Assembly (NCBI RefSeq): GCF_009707515.1
Contig: NZ_WLYI01000005.1
Span: 62,001-126,000, forward strand
Length of the DNA: 64,000 nucleotides
From: Pseudomonas karstica
GTDB lineage: Bacteria > Pseudomonadota > Gammaproteobacteria > Pseudomonadales > Pseudomonadaceae
Reading direction: 5' to 3'
The position numbers and the translations under genes were made by a program. Numbering within the stretch: the first letter of the stretch is position 1; every line of letters begins with the position of its first letter. The notes under the pieces are model-generated. The model searched no databases. It worked only from the letters and a program-made list of their open reading frames with translations, and was not told the DNA's origin. Below are positions 16,998 to 25,111 of this stretch, piece by piece.

Positions 16998-17916
16998 CGG
17001 TCTTCCAGAAAGGGTAAAAGTTGAACCATTGTTGGGGCGCTTGCAGGCAGAACTGGCCCAGGCGCTCGGCGTAGCGGGCGGTCCACTGGGCGATCACTTG
17101 CTGGCGGTTGCTGCGTTTCCATTCGATCAATTGGGCGAAGGGTTCGATGAACAAGCGATACCGACCTTCGTGCTTCAGGCACATCAACAAATTGACCGGG
17201 CATTTCAGCAGGCCAGCCAGTAGCCATGGGCCTTGAGGGAATGCAGCGTCGTGGCCGAGAAAATCCACTCGCACCGTGCGTGTACCGTGCAGCGGCACGC
17301 GGTCGCCGGCAATCGCCAGCCACTCGCCGTCGTCCAGGCGCTGGCTGAGCAGCAGCATGGTCGCCGGGTCCAACTCACTGACCTGGATCAGCCGCAAGTT
17401 GGTCGCACCGGCCTCGCCCAGCAGGCGGTTGAAGTGCTCGGCGTGCTTGGTGTGCACCAGCACATTCATGGTGACTTGCTCCCCCAGTTCGGCCAGGGCC
17501 CGGCACACTTCCAGGTTGCCCAGGTGCGCGCCCACCAGCATCTGTCCGCGTTCGCCGCGCAGTTGTTGGCGCAGCAGGGCCGGGTCGATGATTTCAATCT
17601 GTTCGATGCGCAGTTTGCCGTTCCATACGTCGAGCTTGTCCAGCAGTGCATCGGCAAAGGCCATGAATTGGCCGAACACCCGCCAATGGCTGGGGCGCAA
17701 GTCGTCGCGCCGGCTCCAGTCTGCCAGGCGCTGCTGGTACTGCCAGGCGCTCTGGCGGGCGGTGCGGCCGAACAGGAAAAAGTATAGGACGATACCGTAC
17801 AGGATCGGGCTCAGCAGCCTGCGGCCCAGAACCTTGGCGCCGAAGGCGGTGAGCCTCATCAGCCAGAAACTGCCGCGCTCCTGGCGGTCGGCCCAGTGTC
17901 GGGTGCTGTCACTCAT
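16978..17916 (-). CDS. LpxL/HtrB-like lipid acyltransferase of the APE cluster
   Basis: A 312-residue member of the lipid A late-acyltransferase family. The HX4E active-site motif is His131 to Glu136 in GAHLGNLE, one membrane segment (LLSPILYGIVLYFFLFG) is near residue 34-50, and an aspartate-arginine segment lies in AGDRVPLHG. It probably acylates a lipid-like carrier of the polyene at the inner membrane. The open frame continues 214 codons upstream in the wrong register of the glycosyltransferase gene; the ATG at 17916 overlaps that gene's stop (ATGA) and gives MSDSTRHWADRQ. Confidence 0.85.
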   Translation of the reverse strand: MSDSTRHWADRQERGSFWLMRLTAFGAKVLGRRLLSPILYGIVLYFFLFGRTARQSAWQYQQRLADWSRRDDLRPSHWRVFGQFMAFADALLDKLDVWNGKLRIEQIEIIDPALLRQQLRGERGQMLVGAHLGNLEVCRALAELGEQVTMNVLVHTKHAEHFNRLLGEAGATNLRLIQVSELDPATMLLLSQRLDDGEWLAIAGDRVPLHGTRTVRVDFLGHDAAFPQGPWLLAGLLKCPVNLLMCLKHEGRYRLFIEPFAQLIEWKRSNRQQVIAQWTARYAERLGQFCLQAPQQWFNFYPFWKTDDDASA

Positions 17917-18647
17917 GCCTGCCACCGTCGCCAGAGGATCATCGGTGCGCGCACCAGCATGCCGAAGAACAGCCGGGCGTGCATGGAGGAGATCAGGGCG
18001 TTGTCGTGGAACATCCGGAAGTGCGACAGGCCATCGGCGGGGTAATGCACTTTCGTGGGCAGCCAGCGCATCGGCTGGTTGCGCCACGACAGGCGCACCA
18101 GGATGTCCGAGTCGAAATCCATGCGCTTGCCGATCCTGGCCGAATCCATCAGCGCCAGTACCGGCGGCAGCGGGTACACGCGAAAGCCGCACATCGAATC
18201 GCGGATTTGCAACGACAGGCTGTTGATCCACACCCACACGTGGGTCAAATAGCGGGCGTACAGGCGGCCCTTGGGCACGCTGTCGTCGTATTGCGGGTAG
18301 CCGCAGATCAGTGCGTTGGGGTGGGTGCGCGAGGCCTCGAGGAACGTGCTGACTTCCCGCAGGTCGTGCTGGCCATCGGCGTCCACTTGCAGGGCGTGGG
18401 TATAGCCCCGGCGCGCGGCCTCGCGAAAGCCGATCATTACGGCGCCACCCTTGCCCTGATTGGCAGGCAGGGTCAGCAGCGCCACTTTGTCCAGGGTTGC
18501 CAGTTGCGCCAAAACCGTCGCGCAGGCCGGGCTGCTGCCATCGTCCACCAGCAGGCACGGCAGGCCGCTGGCGAGCAGGCGATGGACCACGGCGGGCACG
18601 GCGGCCTCGTGGTTGTAGACCGGGATCAGGGCGCAGGGGTTATGCAT
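17913..18647 (-). CDS. family 2 glycosyltransferase of the APE cluster
   Basis: A 244-residue GT-A fold transferase resembling dolichol-phosphate-mannose synthase-like enzymes. IPVYNHEAAV is at residues 8-17, VDDGSS at 34-39 and the metal-binding DADGQHD at 89-95. A C-terminal basic/hydrophobic tail (SSMHARLFFGMLVRAPMILW) could lie on the membrane. It probably adds a sugar to the lipid anchor or to the polyene conjugate, next to the acyltransferase gene that it overlaps. The sugar donor cannot be told. Its ATG overlaps the ligase stop by eight bases. Confidence 0.88.
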   Translation of the reverse strand: MHNPCALIPVYNHEAAVPAVVHRLLASGLPCLLVDDGSSPACATVLAQLATLDKVALLTLPANQGKGGAVMIGFREAARRGYTHALQVDADGQHDLREVSTFLEASRTHPNALICGYPQYDDSVPKGRLYARYLTHVWVWINSLSLQIRDSMCGFRVYPLPPVLALMDSARIGKRMDFDSDILVRLSWRNQPMRWLPTKVHYPADGLSHFRMFHDNALISSMHARLFFGMLVRAPMILWRRWQA

Positions 18648-20310
18648 GCTCGCTCTCCAGCACTATCCGGCCGCTGGAACAGGCGGCGGTGTCATTGCGG
18701 TAGGCGAAGTACAGCTTGCCGCGTTCCTGATCGAAGCGCAGGTGCAGTTCGATGCGGTCGCCGGGGCGTACCAGTTGCTGGAACTTGAGCACTTCCATCC
18801 CGACGAACTTGCCTGGCAGCTTGAGCAGTGGCTGGCCCAGGCTCAGGGCCCAATCCACTTGAACTACGCCCGGCAGCACCGGGGTGTGTGGGAAATGGCC
18901 GCTGAAATACGCCAGGTCCGGCGGGATCGCCAATTGCAGGGTCCACTCATTGTCGGCTTCGACTGTTTCGAGCACTTCCGGTGTTTTGGGCCGAGGCGCC
19001 AGCAGCAAGGCTTCGATATCGGCCTGGGGCAGTTTGCCTTGGGCATTGAACGGCAGTTGGCGCAGCAGGCGCCAGCGACGGGGAAGGGCCAGGGCTTCGC
19101 AGTGTTGGCTCAAGTGCTGGCGCAGGGTTTGGGTGACGCTGCGACGGCCTTGGTTGCGCAAGGCATGCAGGCCTGCGGGGCTGAGCACCACCAGGGCACC
19201 GAGGGAGGCACGGTTTTCCCGCACCACGCCCAGACGCGTTTCCGCGACCCAGGAGTGGTCCATCAAGGCGTGTTCCAGCATCGGCAGGGAGATGCGTTTC
19301 TCTTCCAGTTTGACGATCCGATCCAGACGGCCCAGCAGTTCGAAGCGCCCGTCGAGGTGGATCTTCGCGGCGTCGGCGGTCTGCTCCACGTGACCTGCTG
19401 GCAGGTACGGTGAGCGGATGCGCAGGGCTCCGTCGGCATTCTGGCTCAACTGTACGTCGGCAAATGGCTGCCAGGGTTGTTCGCCCTGGCGCCAGGCGAT
19501 GCCGCCGGTTTCCGAGCTGCCGAGGATTTCTGTCGGCCATTGCTGCAAGCGTTGATGCAGACTGCCGGCGGCTTCCACCGGCAAGGCCCCACCGGAAGAG
19601 AACACCCGTTTGACTACGCTCAGCGCTGGCCAGTCGAGGTTGTCGCCCATACGCTTGAGCAGCGCCGGGCTGGCGATCCAGGCGAACTGCGGCGACTCGC
19701 GGCTGGCTCGCTGCATGTCTTCTGGAAAGGCCAGTTGCTGGCGCACGAAGGCCCGACCGGCACACAGCGGCCACAACACCCGGAACAGCAGGCCGTAGAT
19801 ATGCTGGGTACCGACACTGCCGATGATGCAGGCTTCGCCGAGATCGGCGCCCCACAGGGTTTCCAGGGCCTGGACTTCATTGGCCAGTTGCCGCAGGGTT
19901 TTGTCGATGCGCTTGGGTTCGCCGCTGGAGCCGGAAGTGCACAAGGTCAGGTAGCAGTGATCGAGGTCAAGTGCTGCCGCCGCCAGTGGTGTCTGGTAGA
20001 GCGCCTCGAGATCTGCCGCTGTGGTCAGCCAGCCGTCCACCTCATTCGCCCAGCGTTGGCGGGTCTGGGGTTGCAGGTCTGCCGGCAACAGTACGCTGAC
20101 TCCGGCACGCCAGGCGCCCAGGAGGACGATCGCCAACACCCCGGCATCTTCCAAATGCACGGCCAGGCGCTGGATACCACGGGCTTGCAACCCGGCAGCA
20201 AGGCTCAGGGACTGCTCGTACAGCTGTGCGTGATTCAACGCGGGCTCGGTGGTGATCGAACGCTGCGCCACAGGCTCAAGCAACAAGTGCTCAAGATTCA
20301 ACCAATTCAT
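18640..20310 (-). CDS. AMP-forming acyl/aryl ligase fused to a FabA/FabZ-like dehydratase
   Basis: A two-domain protein of 556 residues. The first 430 or so are an adenylate-forming ligase (P-loop TSGSSGEPK at 125-133, hinge region [14 protein letters not shown]), expected to activate an aryl acid and load it on an ACP, the job of ApeH. The last 107 residues (450-556) are a hotdog dehydratase with [14 protein letters not shown] near 471-484, like ApeI, which is a separate protein in some APE systems. The open frame starts 37 codons earlier with unrelated residues; the ATG at 20310 overlaps the upstream stop as ATGA and gives [13 protein letters not shown]. Confidence 0.88.
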   Translation of the reverse strand: MNWLNLEHLLLEPVAQRSITTEPALNHAQLYEQSLSLAAGLQARGIQRLAVHLEDAGVLAIVLLGAWRAGVSVLLPADLQPQTRQRWANEVDGWLTTAADLEALYQTPLAAAALDLDHCYLTLCTSGSSGEPKRIDKTLRQLANEVQALETLWGADLGEACIIGSVGTQHIYGLLFRVLWPLCAGRAFVRQQLAFPEDMQRASRESPQFAWIASPALLKRMGDNLDWPALSVVKRVFSSGGALPVEAAGSLHQRLQQWPTEILGSSETGGIAWRQGEQPWQPFADVQLSQNADGALRIRSPYLPAGHVEQTADAAKIHLDGRFELLGRLDRIVKLEEKRISLPMLEHALMDHSWVAETRLGVVRENRASLGALVVLSPAGLHALRNQGRRSVTQTLRQHLSQHCEALALPRRWRLLRQLPFNAQGKLPQADIEALLLAPRPKTPEVLETVEADNEWTLQLAIPPDLAYFSGHFPHTPVLPGVVQVDWALSLGQPLLKLPGKFVGMEVLKFQQLVRPGDRIELHLRFDQERGKLYFAYRNDTAACSSGRIVLESEHA

Positions 20311-20852
20311 ACGCGGCCTCGAACCCTTTGTCGTACCAGCCATTCCACGGCAAACAACAACCCCATCAGCCCGTAGGCGATCAAGCCGTTGTACAACGTC
20401 CACCAGCTCAGCGGCGCCCACAAGGTGAGGGCGGCGGCGAGCAGCCCGTTACACAAAAAAAACACACTCCAGACCACAGTGACCTGGCGGGTATATCGAA
20501 TCGCCACGTCGGGCAATTGTGGCTCGCTCAAGCGCGCCAGGCGCTCGACCATCGGTGGGCCATGTTTCAGGCTCAAGCCGAACAACGCCAGCATGAAGCC
20601 GCTGACCAGGCTCGGGTACCAGCGCAAGAGCTGCGGGTTGTCGAACCAGGCCAGCACCAGGCAAAACATGACGGCCACGCCAGCCATCCAGCGCGCACCG
20701 GGGCGTCGGGCACCGGTCAGTGCTCGCAACAGCCACAGGCTGGCCAACAACAGGCCAAATTGCCAGGGTGCAAAATGCCCGGTGCCGAAATATACCGCAA
20801 AAGGGTACAGCAGCCCCGCCAGTAGCAGGCCAAGGCCGATCAACCGGTTCAT
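20307..20852 (-). CDS. integral membrane protein of the APE cluster (COG4648-like)
   Basis: A 181-residue polytopic membrane protein with about five hydrophobic segments (start MNRLIGLGLLLAGLLYPFAV, then WQFGLLLASLWLLRAL, WMAGVAVMFCLVLAWF, TVVWSVFFLCNGLLAAALTLW and TLYNGLIAYGLMGLLFAVEW). Proteins of this kind recur in APE clusters between the ligase and the ACP genes. No catalytic motif is visible and the function is unknown; a scaffold role at the membrane is a guess. It overlaps both neighbours by ATGA, so it is firmly within the operon. Confidence 0.75.
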   Translation of the reverse strand: MNRLIGLGLLLAGLLYPFAVYFGTGHFAPWQFGLLLASLWLLRALTGARRPGARWMAGVAVMFCLVLAWFDNPQLLRWYPSLVSGFMLALFGLSLKHGPPMVERLARLSEPQLPDVAIRYTRQVTVVWSVFFLCNGLLAAALTLWAPLSWWTLYNGLIAYGLMGLLFAVEWLVRQRVRGRV

Positions 20853-21103
20853 GCGCCCGGTTGGACCAGGCGGTAGACCGCCTCGACCACGTCATTCACG
20901 GTACGCACCGCCTTGAATTCTTCGGCGGCGATTTTCTTGCCGGTCTGGCGCTTGATGTGGTCGATCAGGTCGACCGCATCAATGCTGTCGATTTCCAGGT
21001 CCTGGTACAGATTGGCGTCAAGCGTGACGCGTTCGGGTTCCAGTTCAAACAGTTCCACCAAGGCATCGCGCAGGGTGTTGAAGATATCGTCACGAGTTTG
21101 CAT
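20849..21103 (-). CDS. acyl carrier protein 1 of the APE cluster
   Basis: An 84-residue acidic acyl carrier protein. The 4'-phosphopantetheine site is Ser40 in LEIDSIDAVDLIDHI. It would carry the growing polyene chain or the aryl starter as a thioester. A dedicated phosphopantetheinyl transferase is not in the window. It lies ten bases after the second ACP gene and overlaps the membrane-protein gene by four. The two ACPs differ strongly in sequence, so they probably have separate jobs (starter versus extension), as reported for ApeE and ApeF. Confidence 0.92.
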   Translation of the reverse strand: MQTRDDIFNTLRDALVELFELEPERVTLDANLYQDLEIDSIDAVDLIDHIKRQTGKKIAAEEFKAVRTVNDVVEAVYRLVQPGA

Positions 21104-21112
21104 GGTCCGGTC

Positions 21113-21382
21113 TCAAGCTACCTGTCTGGCCGTGACGAACGCCGCTAGGCTGGCCACGTTGGTGAAGTGATTGCGCGTGTCCTTGGCGTCGGCGTCGATC
21201 TTGATGCCGTACTTTTTCTGGATCGCCAGGCCCAACTCCAGGGCGTCCACTGAATCCAGGCCGAGGCCTTCGCCGAACAGGATCTGCTCGTCACCAATGT
21301 CATCCACGCTGATATCTTCAAGGCCTAGGGCCTCGATGATCAGTTCTTTTATGTCGTGCTCAAGGCGGTGTTGGTTGCTCAT
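21113..21382 (-). CDS. acyl carrier protein 2 of the APE cluster
   Basis: An 89-residue acyl carrier protein with the prosthetic-group Ser44 in GLGLDSVDALELGLAI. The open frame begins 28 codons upstream inside the acyltransferase gene. The ATG at 21382 has AAGGAG upstream and gives MSNQHRLEHDIKEL, a typical ACP helix 1. The resulting overlap with the acyltransferase gene is 23 bases. It is more like long-chain/lipid ACPs than the neighbouring 84-residue ACP. Confidence 0.9.
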   Translation of the reverse strand: MSNQHRLEHDIKELIIEALGLEDISVDDIGDEQILFGEGLGLDSVDALELGLAIQKKYGIKIDADAKDTRNHFTNVASLAAFVTARQVA

Positions 21383-22172
21383 CTTCGGCGAGCTCCTTAA
21401 TGAAATAGTGATGCAGGTAATCGTTGAGCTTGCGCGAAGCCTGGGGAGCAGGCCCAAGTGCTGCAAAAGCCTGTGGTTCTATATCGGCACCAACGCGCAA
21501 ACTGAAATGCACGCGGCGCTTTGGGATGCGGTACCAGGGTTCGGCCTTGGTCAGGGTAGTGGGGCTGACCTTGATCACTACCGGGGTAATGATATTCGCA
21601 CCTCGCAAGCCGATGGCTGCACCACCGCGATGAAAGGCCGGGGCCTGGCCTGGTTGGGTGCGGGTGCCTTCCGGGAAAATGATCAGGGTCTGGCCAGCCC
21701 GCAACGCCTGGGCGGCGGCATCGAGCATGTCCAGGCTGCCGTCGTTGCTGATGTAGCCGGCATCGCGCACCGGGCCACGGGTAAAAGGGTTCTGCCACAG
21801 GCTCTGCTTGACCACGCAGTTGGCTTGGCGCACCAGGCCGATCAGGAACACCACGTCGATCAACGACGGGTGGTTGGCGATGATCATCTGGCCGGGGCGG
21901 CCGAGTTTTTCGGCACCTTCGACGCTGTAGGTCAGCACGCCGGCGCGCTGCATCAGGCGGATAAAGCACCAGAACAGCCAACTGATGGTGTGTCGGGCGC
22001 GTTGTTGGTGCTGATGAGCGCTCCCAGGCAGGCAACTGAGCAGCGGAAACACCAGCAATCGCAAGCACAGGCCGCCAATGCCAAACAAGGCGAAGCTTAC
22101 AGCGGTGGCCAGCAGGCGCCAGTAGTAGGCGTCCCGAGGCTTGTCGGTCAGGGCTTGCGTTGCCAATTCCAT
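21360..22172 (-). CDS. 1-acylglycerol-phosphate acyltransferase-like protein (PlsC family) of the APE cluster
   Basis: A 270-residue membrane-associated acyltransferase. The HX4D motif is His101 to Asp106 in NHPSLID, and the phosphate-binding FPEGTRT is at 166-172. N-terminal hydrophobic segments (LLATAVSFALFGIGGLCLRLL) anchor it. It could move the finished polyene chain from ACP to a glycerolipid-like anchor, in keeping with reports that aryl polyenes are membrane-bound lipids. Both catalytic motifs are intact. It overlaps the first gene of the operon by 25 bases. Confidence 0.88.
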   Translation of the reverse strand: MELATQALTDKPRDAYYWRLLATAVSFALFGIGGLCLRLLVFPLLSCLPGSAHQHQQRARHTISWLFWCFIRLMQRAGVLTYSVEGAEKLGRPGQMIIANHPSLIDVVFLIGLVRQANCVVKQSLWQNPFTRGPVRDAGYISNDGSLDMLDAAAQALRAGQTLIIFPEGTRTQPGQAPAFHRGGAAIGLRGANIITPVVIKVSPTTLTKAEPWYRIPKRRVHFSLRVGADIEPQAFAALGPAPQASRKLNDYLHHYFIKELAEDEQPTPP

Positions 22173-22870
22173 ACTCGGTTCTTCCAGGCATGTTGGCAGG
22201 CACCCTGCTTATTGAGCAAGGTGCGCAGCAGGTTCAGGGCGTGGGGCCACTGGGCTTTAGTGGTGGATTGGACAGTGGTGGCGGTGAGTTCCAGCTGCCA
22301 TTCGTCGCCCGGTGTCAAGAGCAGGCCGAGGGCGTAGGGGAATGGCACGTCGTCGATCCAGTTGGCGTAGGCCTCGGGCGGCTGTTCTTCGGTAATCACC
22401 AGTAATACGGCGTTGGCACCTTCGTTCAGCAGGGCCGCGGCCTCCAGGATGCCGTGTTCCAGGCCATCGCCAGCGGCGGCGAGGGCGGTCATTTCGCTGG
22501 TTTCATTGCGCAGGATCGACCACAGGCCAATCACTGCGTTGTGCACCGACAGGCTGAACTGGGTAGGCGATAGCGGCTGATCGTTGGCCAGGTCGCTGAG
22601 AATATTCAGGGTTCGCGGGGTTTCGCCGTGGCGGGAAACAAATACCAGCGGCAGGTTTTGCAGGCCTTGCGCCAATGGCCAGCCAACACTGAATGCCATC
22701 CGCGCCAGGCGGCTGAGGCGCCTGCGCTGCATGGCGGGCAGGAACGATACGTCGGGGGCAGCATCGCTACAGGGCAGCAACACGGGGGCCTGGCACCAGG
22801 TGTGCCAGTCGTCCACGCTTTCGAGCCCGGGGGCCCACGCGCGCCATTGGGCAATGTTGAAATGGGTCAC
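22148..22870 (-). CDS. ketosynthase-like chain-length-factor partner (ApeC-like)
   Basis: A 240-residue protein resembling the N-terminal half of a beta-ketoacyl synthase. The segment FSLSVHNAVIGLWSI occupies the place of the active-site region but has no cysteine, so it is not a condensing enzyme by itself. This is the state of the KS-beta/ApeC partner, which forms a heterodimer with a true ketosynthase. The start appears to be a GTG at 22870 with a weak GGCGGGA upstream, so translation may be limiting. It is the first cistron of the operon; the promoter should be in 22871-23217. Confidence 0.8.
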   Translation of the reverse strand: MTHFNIAQWRAWAPGLESVDDWHTWCQAPVLLPCSDAAPDVSFLPAMQRRRLSRLARMAFSVGWPLAQGLQNLPLVFVSRHGETPRTLNILSDLANDQPLSPTQFSLSVHNAVIGLWSILRNETSEMTALAAAGDGLEHGILEAAALLNEGANAVLLVITEEQPPEAYANWIDDVPFPYALGLLLTPGDEWQLELTATTVQSTTKAQWPHALNLLRTLLNKQGACQHAWKNRVWNWQRKP

Positions 22871-23217
22871 TGAGAAGATATCCCGCCCCTGCGGGCTTCC
22901 TTATGCGGCCGTTGGCCCGGGATACCGGGACGGGAAGCAAGAGCCGAGTGGCGCGCATTATCCCGGTGCGATTGGGTTCTAGCAAATTTTGGTGAAAAAA
23001 TGTTCACGAGAAATTACAGAATTACTGAAAAGAATTACCGATTGTCCGCTATCGGAGCAGGGGTATGGGTGTCGGGTATTTCCTGCTTTGTGGCGGGAGA
23101 GAGAGATTATTCTGCGAGATAGGGCTGTCGATGCTGTAGTGCAGGAGTGATCAAGGTAGCTAACCGGCGCTTTTGCCCTCTACACTCGGTCATTCATTGA
23201 TACACGGAGGTTTTTCC
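22871..23217. promoter_or_regulatory. divergent promoter region between the APE operon and parA
   Basis: This 347-base stretch has no gene. It must hold the APE operon promoter (leftward) and the parA promoter (rightward). The inner half is GC-rich with CCCGGGATACCGGG (22918-22931); the middle is AT-rich. GTGAA (22992-22996) and TTCAC (23003-23007) form a small dyad that could be an operator. No confident -35/-10 pair was assigned. The parA ribosome binding site GGAGG is at 23206-23210. Confidence 0.6.
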
Positions 23218-23988
23218 ATGCGGCGCGTGGTGTTCAATCAGAAAGGCGGTGTCGGCAAGTCCAGCATTGCCTGCAACCTGGCGGCGGTCAGCGCCAGTGA
23301 AGGCTATCGAACCCTGTTGGTGGACCTCGATGCCCAAGCCAACTCGACCCAGTACCTCACAGGGCTGACGGGCAATGATATTCCCATGGGCATTGCCGAT
23401 TTCTTCAAGCAAACCCTGTCTTCCGGGCCGTTTTCGAAGAAAAACCAGGTAGATATCTACGAAACGCCGTTCGACAACCTGCATGTGGTCACCGCCACGG
23501 CGGAACTGGCGGACCTGCAGCCCAAGCTTGAGGCCAAGCACAAGATCAACAAGCTGCGAAAACTGTTGGATGAGTTGAGCGAGGACTACGACCGGATTTA
23601 CCTCGATACGCCGCCGGCCCTGAATTTTTATGCGGTTTCAGCGCTGATTGCCGCTGATCGTGTACTGATTCCCTTCGATTGCGACAGCTTTTCCCGACAG
23701 GCGTTGTATGGCCTGCTGGCGGAAATCGAAGAGTTGAAGGAGGATCACAATGAAGGCCTTGAAGTGGAAGGGATTGTGGTCAACCAGTTCCAGGCCCGAG
23801 CGAGCCTGCCGCAGCAAATGCTGGATGAGTTGATTGCCGAAGGCCTGCCGGTGCTGCCGGTGTACCTGGGCAGTTCGGTGCGCATGCGCGAGTCGCACCA
23901 GGCGAACATGCCGCTGATCCACCTGGACCCACGGCATAAGCTGACGCAGCAGTTTGTGGCGTTGCATAACCTGCTGGAAGACGCGTGA
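23218..23988 (+). CDS. orphan ParA-family ATPase
   Basis: A 256-residue ParA/Soj-type P-loop ATPase with deviant Walker A KGGVGKSS at residues 9-16, switch I segment DLDAQANST and Walker B-like YLDTPPAL. Such ATPases position DNA or protein cargo on the nucleoid. No parB gene or obvious partner is adjacent, so it is not the chromosomal partition locus, which lies elsewhere in Pseudomonas. The open frame starts 15 codons earlier, but the ATG at 23218 follows GGAGG by seven bases and begins the family sequence [14 protein letters not shown]. The cargo is unknown. Confidence 0.85.
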   Translation: MRRVVFNQKGGVGKSSIACNLAAVSASEGYRTLLVDLDAQANSTQYLTGLTGNDIPMGIADFFKQTLSSGPFSKKNQVDIYETPFDNLHVVTATAELADLQPKLEAKHKINKLRKLLDELSEDYDRIYLDTPPALNFYAVSALIAADRVLIPFDCDSFSRQALYGLLAEIEELKEDHNEGLEVEGIVVNQFQARASLPQQMLDELIAEGLPVLPVYLGSSVRMRESHQANMPLIHLDPRHKLTQQFVALHNLLEDA

Positions 23989-24009
23989 TCCCACAGGTAC
24001 CGCACCCCT

Positions 24010-24108
24010 TGTAGGAACAGCTTGCTCGCGAAGAACGTCAACGATAACGCGGCGTGCCTGGATGCATGCGGCGCTCTCGGGTTCTTCGCGAGCAAGCTCG
24101 CTCCTACA
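24010..24108. repeat. REPIN between convergent parA and trxC
   Basis: Inverted REP arms TGTAGGAACAGCTTGCTCGC (from 24010) and GCGAGCAAGCTCGCTCCTAC (to 24107) enclose about 50 bases containing AACGATAACGCG, a motif shared with the REPIN at 15 kb. Lying between two convergent genes, it may help end both transcripts. Confidence 0.92.
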
Positions 24109-24148
24109 AACGGATGAGCCAGTTCATGGACCGAGAGGCTCCCTTGGC

Positions 24149-24583
24149 TCAGACGCCCTGACTACGCAACCAACTGATCAATTGCGGCAGCGGGAACGCC
24201 CCGCTCTGGCGCGCCACTTCCCGGCCATTCTTGAACAGAATCAGGCTGGGAATCGACCGAATACCCAGTTGCGCAGAAAGCTGCTGATTGGCCTCACTGT
24301 CGAGCTTGGCCAATCGGCATTTGCCCGCCAACTTCTCGGCCGCCTGTTCAAACACCGGTGCAAACGACTTGCACGGCCCGCACCAGTCGGCCCACACGTC
24401 CACCAGCAGCGGCAAATCCCCTTTGATCTGGCTGGCGTAGTCGCCCTGTTTCAGCTCAAAGGGTTTACTCAGCAGCACCGGCTGCTTGCAGCGCCCGCAC
24501 TTCGGCGTATCGCCCAGCCGTTCGGTAGGGATGCGGTTGAGGCCATTGCAATGGGGGCAGGGGATTACCAGAGGATCGGACAT
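24149..24583 (-). CDS. trxC: thioredoxin 2 (TrxC) with N-terminal zinc-binding cysteines
   Basis: A 144-residue cytosolic disulfide reductase. Two CxxC pairs, Cys9/Cys12 (CPHC) and Cys29/Cys32 (CGRC), form the N-terminal zinc module that distinguishes thioredoxin 2 from TrxA. The redox site WCGPC is at residues 67-71 in VDVWADWCGPCKSFAP, and the conserved cis-proline is in IRSIPSLILF. The upstream extension of the open frame is not conserved sequence; the ATG at 24583 gives the family start MSDPLVIPCPHC. In other bacteria trxC is induced by oxidative stress. No OxyR-like site was identified here. Confidence 0.93.
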   Translation of the reverse strand: MSDPLVIPCPHCNGLNRIPTERLGDTPKCGRCKQPVLLSKPFELKQGDYASQIKGDLPLLVDVWADWCGPCKSFAPVFEQAAEKLAGKCRLAKLDSEANQQLSAQLGIRSIPSLILFKNGREVARQSGAFPLPQLISWLRSQGV

Positions 24584-24748
24584 GGTGGGCTCCGTTGAAG
24601 TGGCCAATAACTCTATTTGGAGCCAAGGCAAGAGATTATCAAGGTTCGACGGTAATGACGCATGCGCTCATATTTTCGTCTATGCCGACTCTGGCCGACG
24701 TATCTAGGCTGTTAAAGCGAGTTTGGATTGGCCCATTGGTCTACGCGA

Positions 24749-24771
24749 AATTATCGCATATTGCGATAATT
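24749..24771. promoter_or_regulatory. HigA-type operator upstream of higBA
   Basis: Perfect inverted arms AATTATCGCA (24749-24758) and TGCGATAATT (24762-24771) are separated by TAT. A further half-site TGCGATAA stands at 24801-24808, directly before the higB start. The position and symmetry fit autoregulation by the HigA antitoxin. Confidence 0.75.
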
Positions 24772-24817
24772 CGGTATTGGGATTAACCTTCATAGCAAGA
24801 TGCGATAAGGATGTTGC

Positions 24818-25088
24818 ATGCGAGTGATCAGCGAAAAAAAGGATTTGGGAGGCTAAGGAAAAATGGCCGCGTTCAGCGACTGCACTGGATGAGTGGTATC
24901 GCCGAATGAAGCGCAACAGCCCCGCGGACTTCGCGTCGATGAAAGGAATGTTTCCCGCCACGGATAAAGTAGGGCAATTCCATGTATTTGACATCGGGGG
25001 CAACAAACTGAGACTGATCGCCTTCATGCATTACCAGGTGCAGCGAATTTATATCAAGTACTTGTTCGATCACCGCGAATATGAATAG
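24818..25088 (+). pseudogene. higB: HigB-family mRNA-interferase toxin, frameshifted
   Basis: The start ATG at 24818 has AAGG seven bases upstream and reads MRVISEKK, then stops after five more codons (TAA at 24854). One base too many in or next to the A7-GG run at 24834-24842 explains this. Dropping one base gives a continuous frame to 25088: MRVISEKK, IWEAKEKWPRSATALDEWY, then RRMKRNSPADFASMKG, a GGNKLRLIAFMHY core and QRIYIKYLFDHREYE. That is a full-length HigB/RelE-fold toxin of about 90 residues. As written, the toxin is not made, while the antitoxin gene downstream is intact. Either the gene is really inactivated, or the homopolymer is a sequencing error, or expression needs slippage at the A-run. 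Confidence 0.85.
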
Positions 25089-25111
25089 GGTAAATGGAAG
25101 GAGAAAATCAG

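Noticed and set aside
17917..18558. 214-residue N-terminal extension of the LpxL-like acyltransferase
   Set aside because: It is the glycosyltransferase gene read in another register, Gly/Arg/Pro-rich, and lies upstream of a proper start.
20310..20421. Longer N-terminus for the AMP ligase
   Set aside because: The extra 37 residues have no similarity to the family and overlap the upstream gene; the ATG at 20310 matches the operon's ATGA pattern.
24834..24842. Programmed -1 frameshift at the A-run in higB, as in dnaX
   Set aside because: A -1 shift leads to a different frame that soon stops; restoring the toxin needs one base fewer (+1), so the classical -1 mechanism does not apply.
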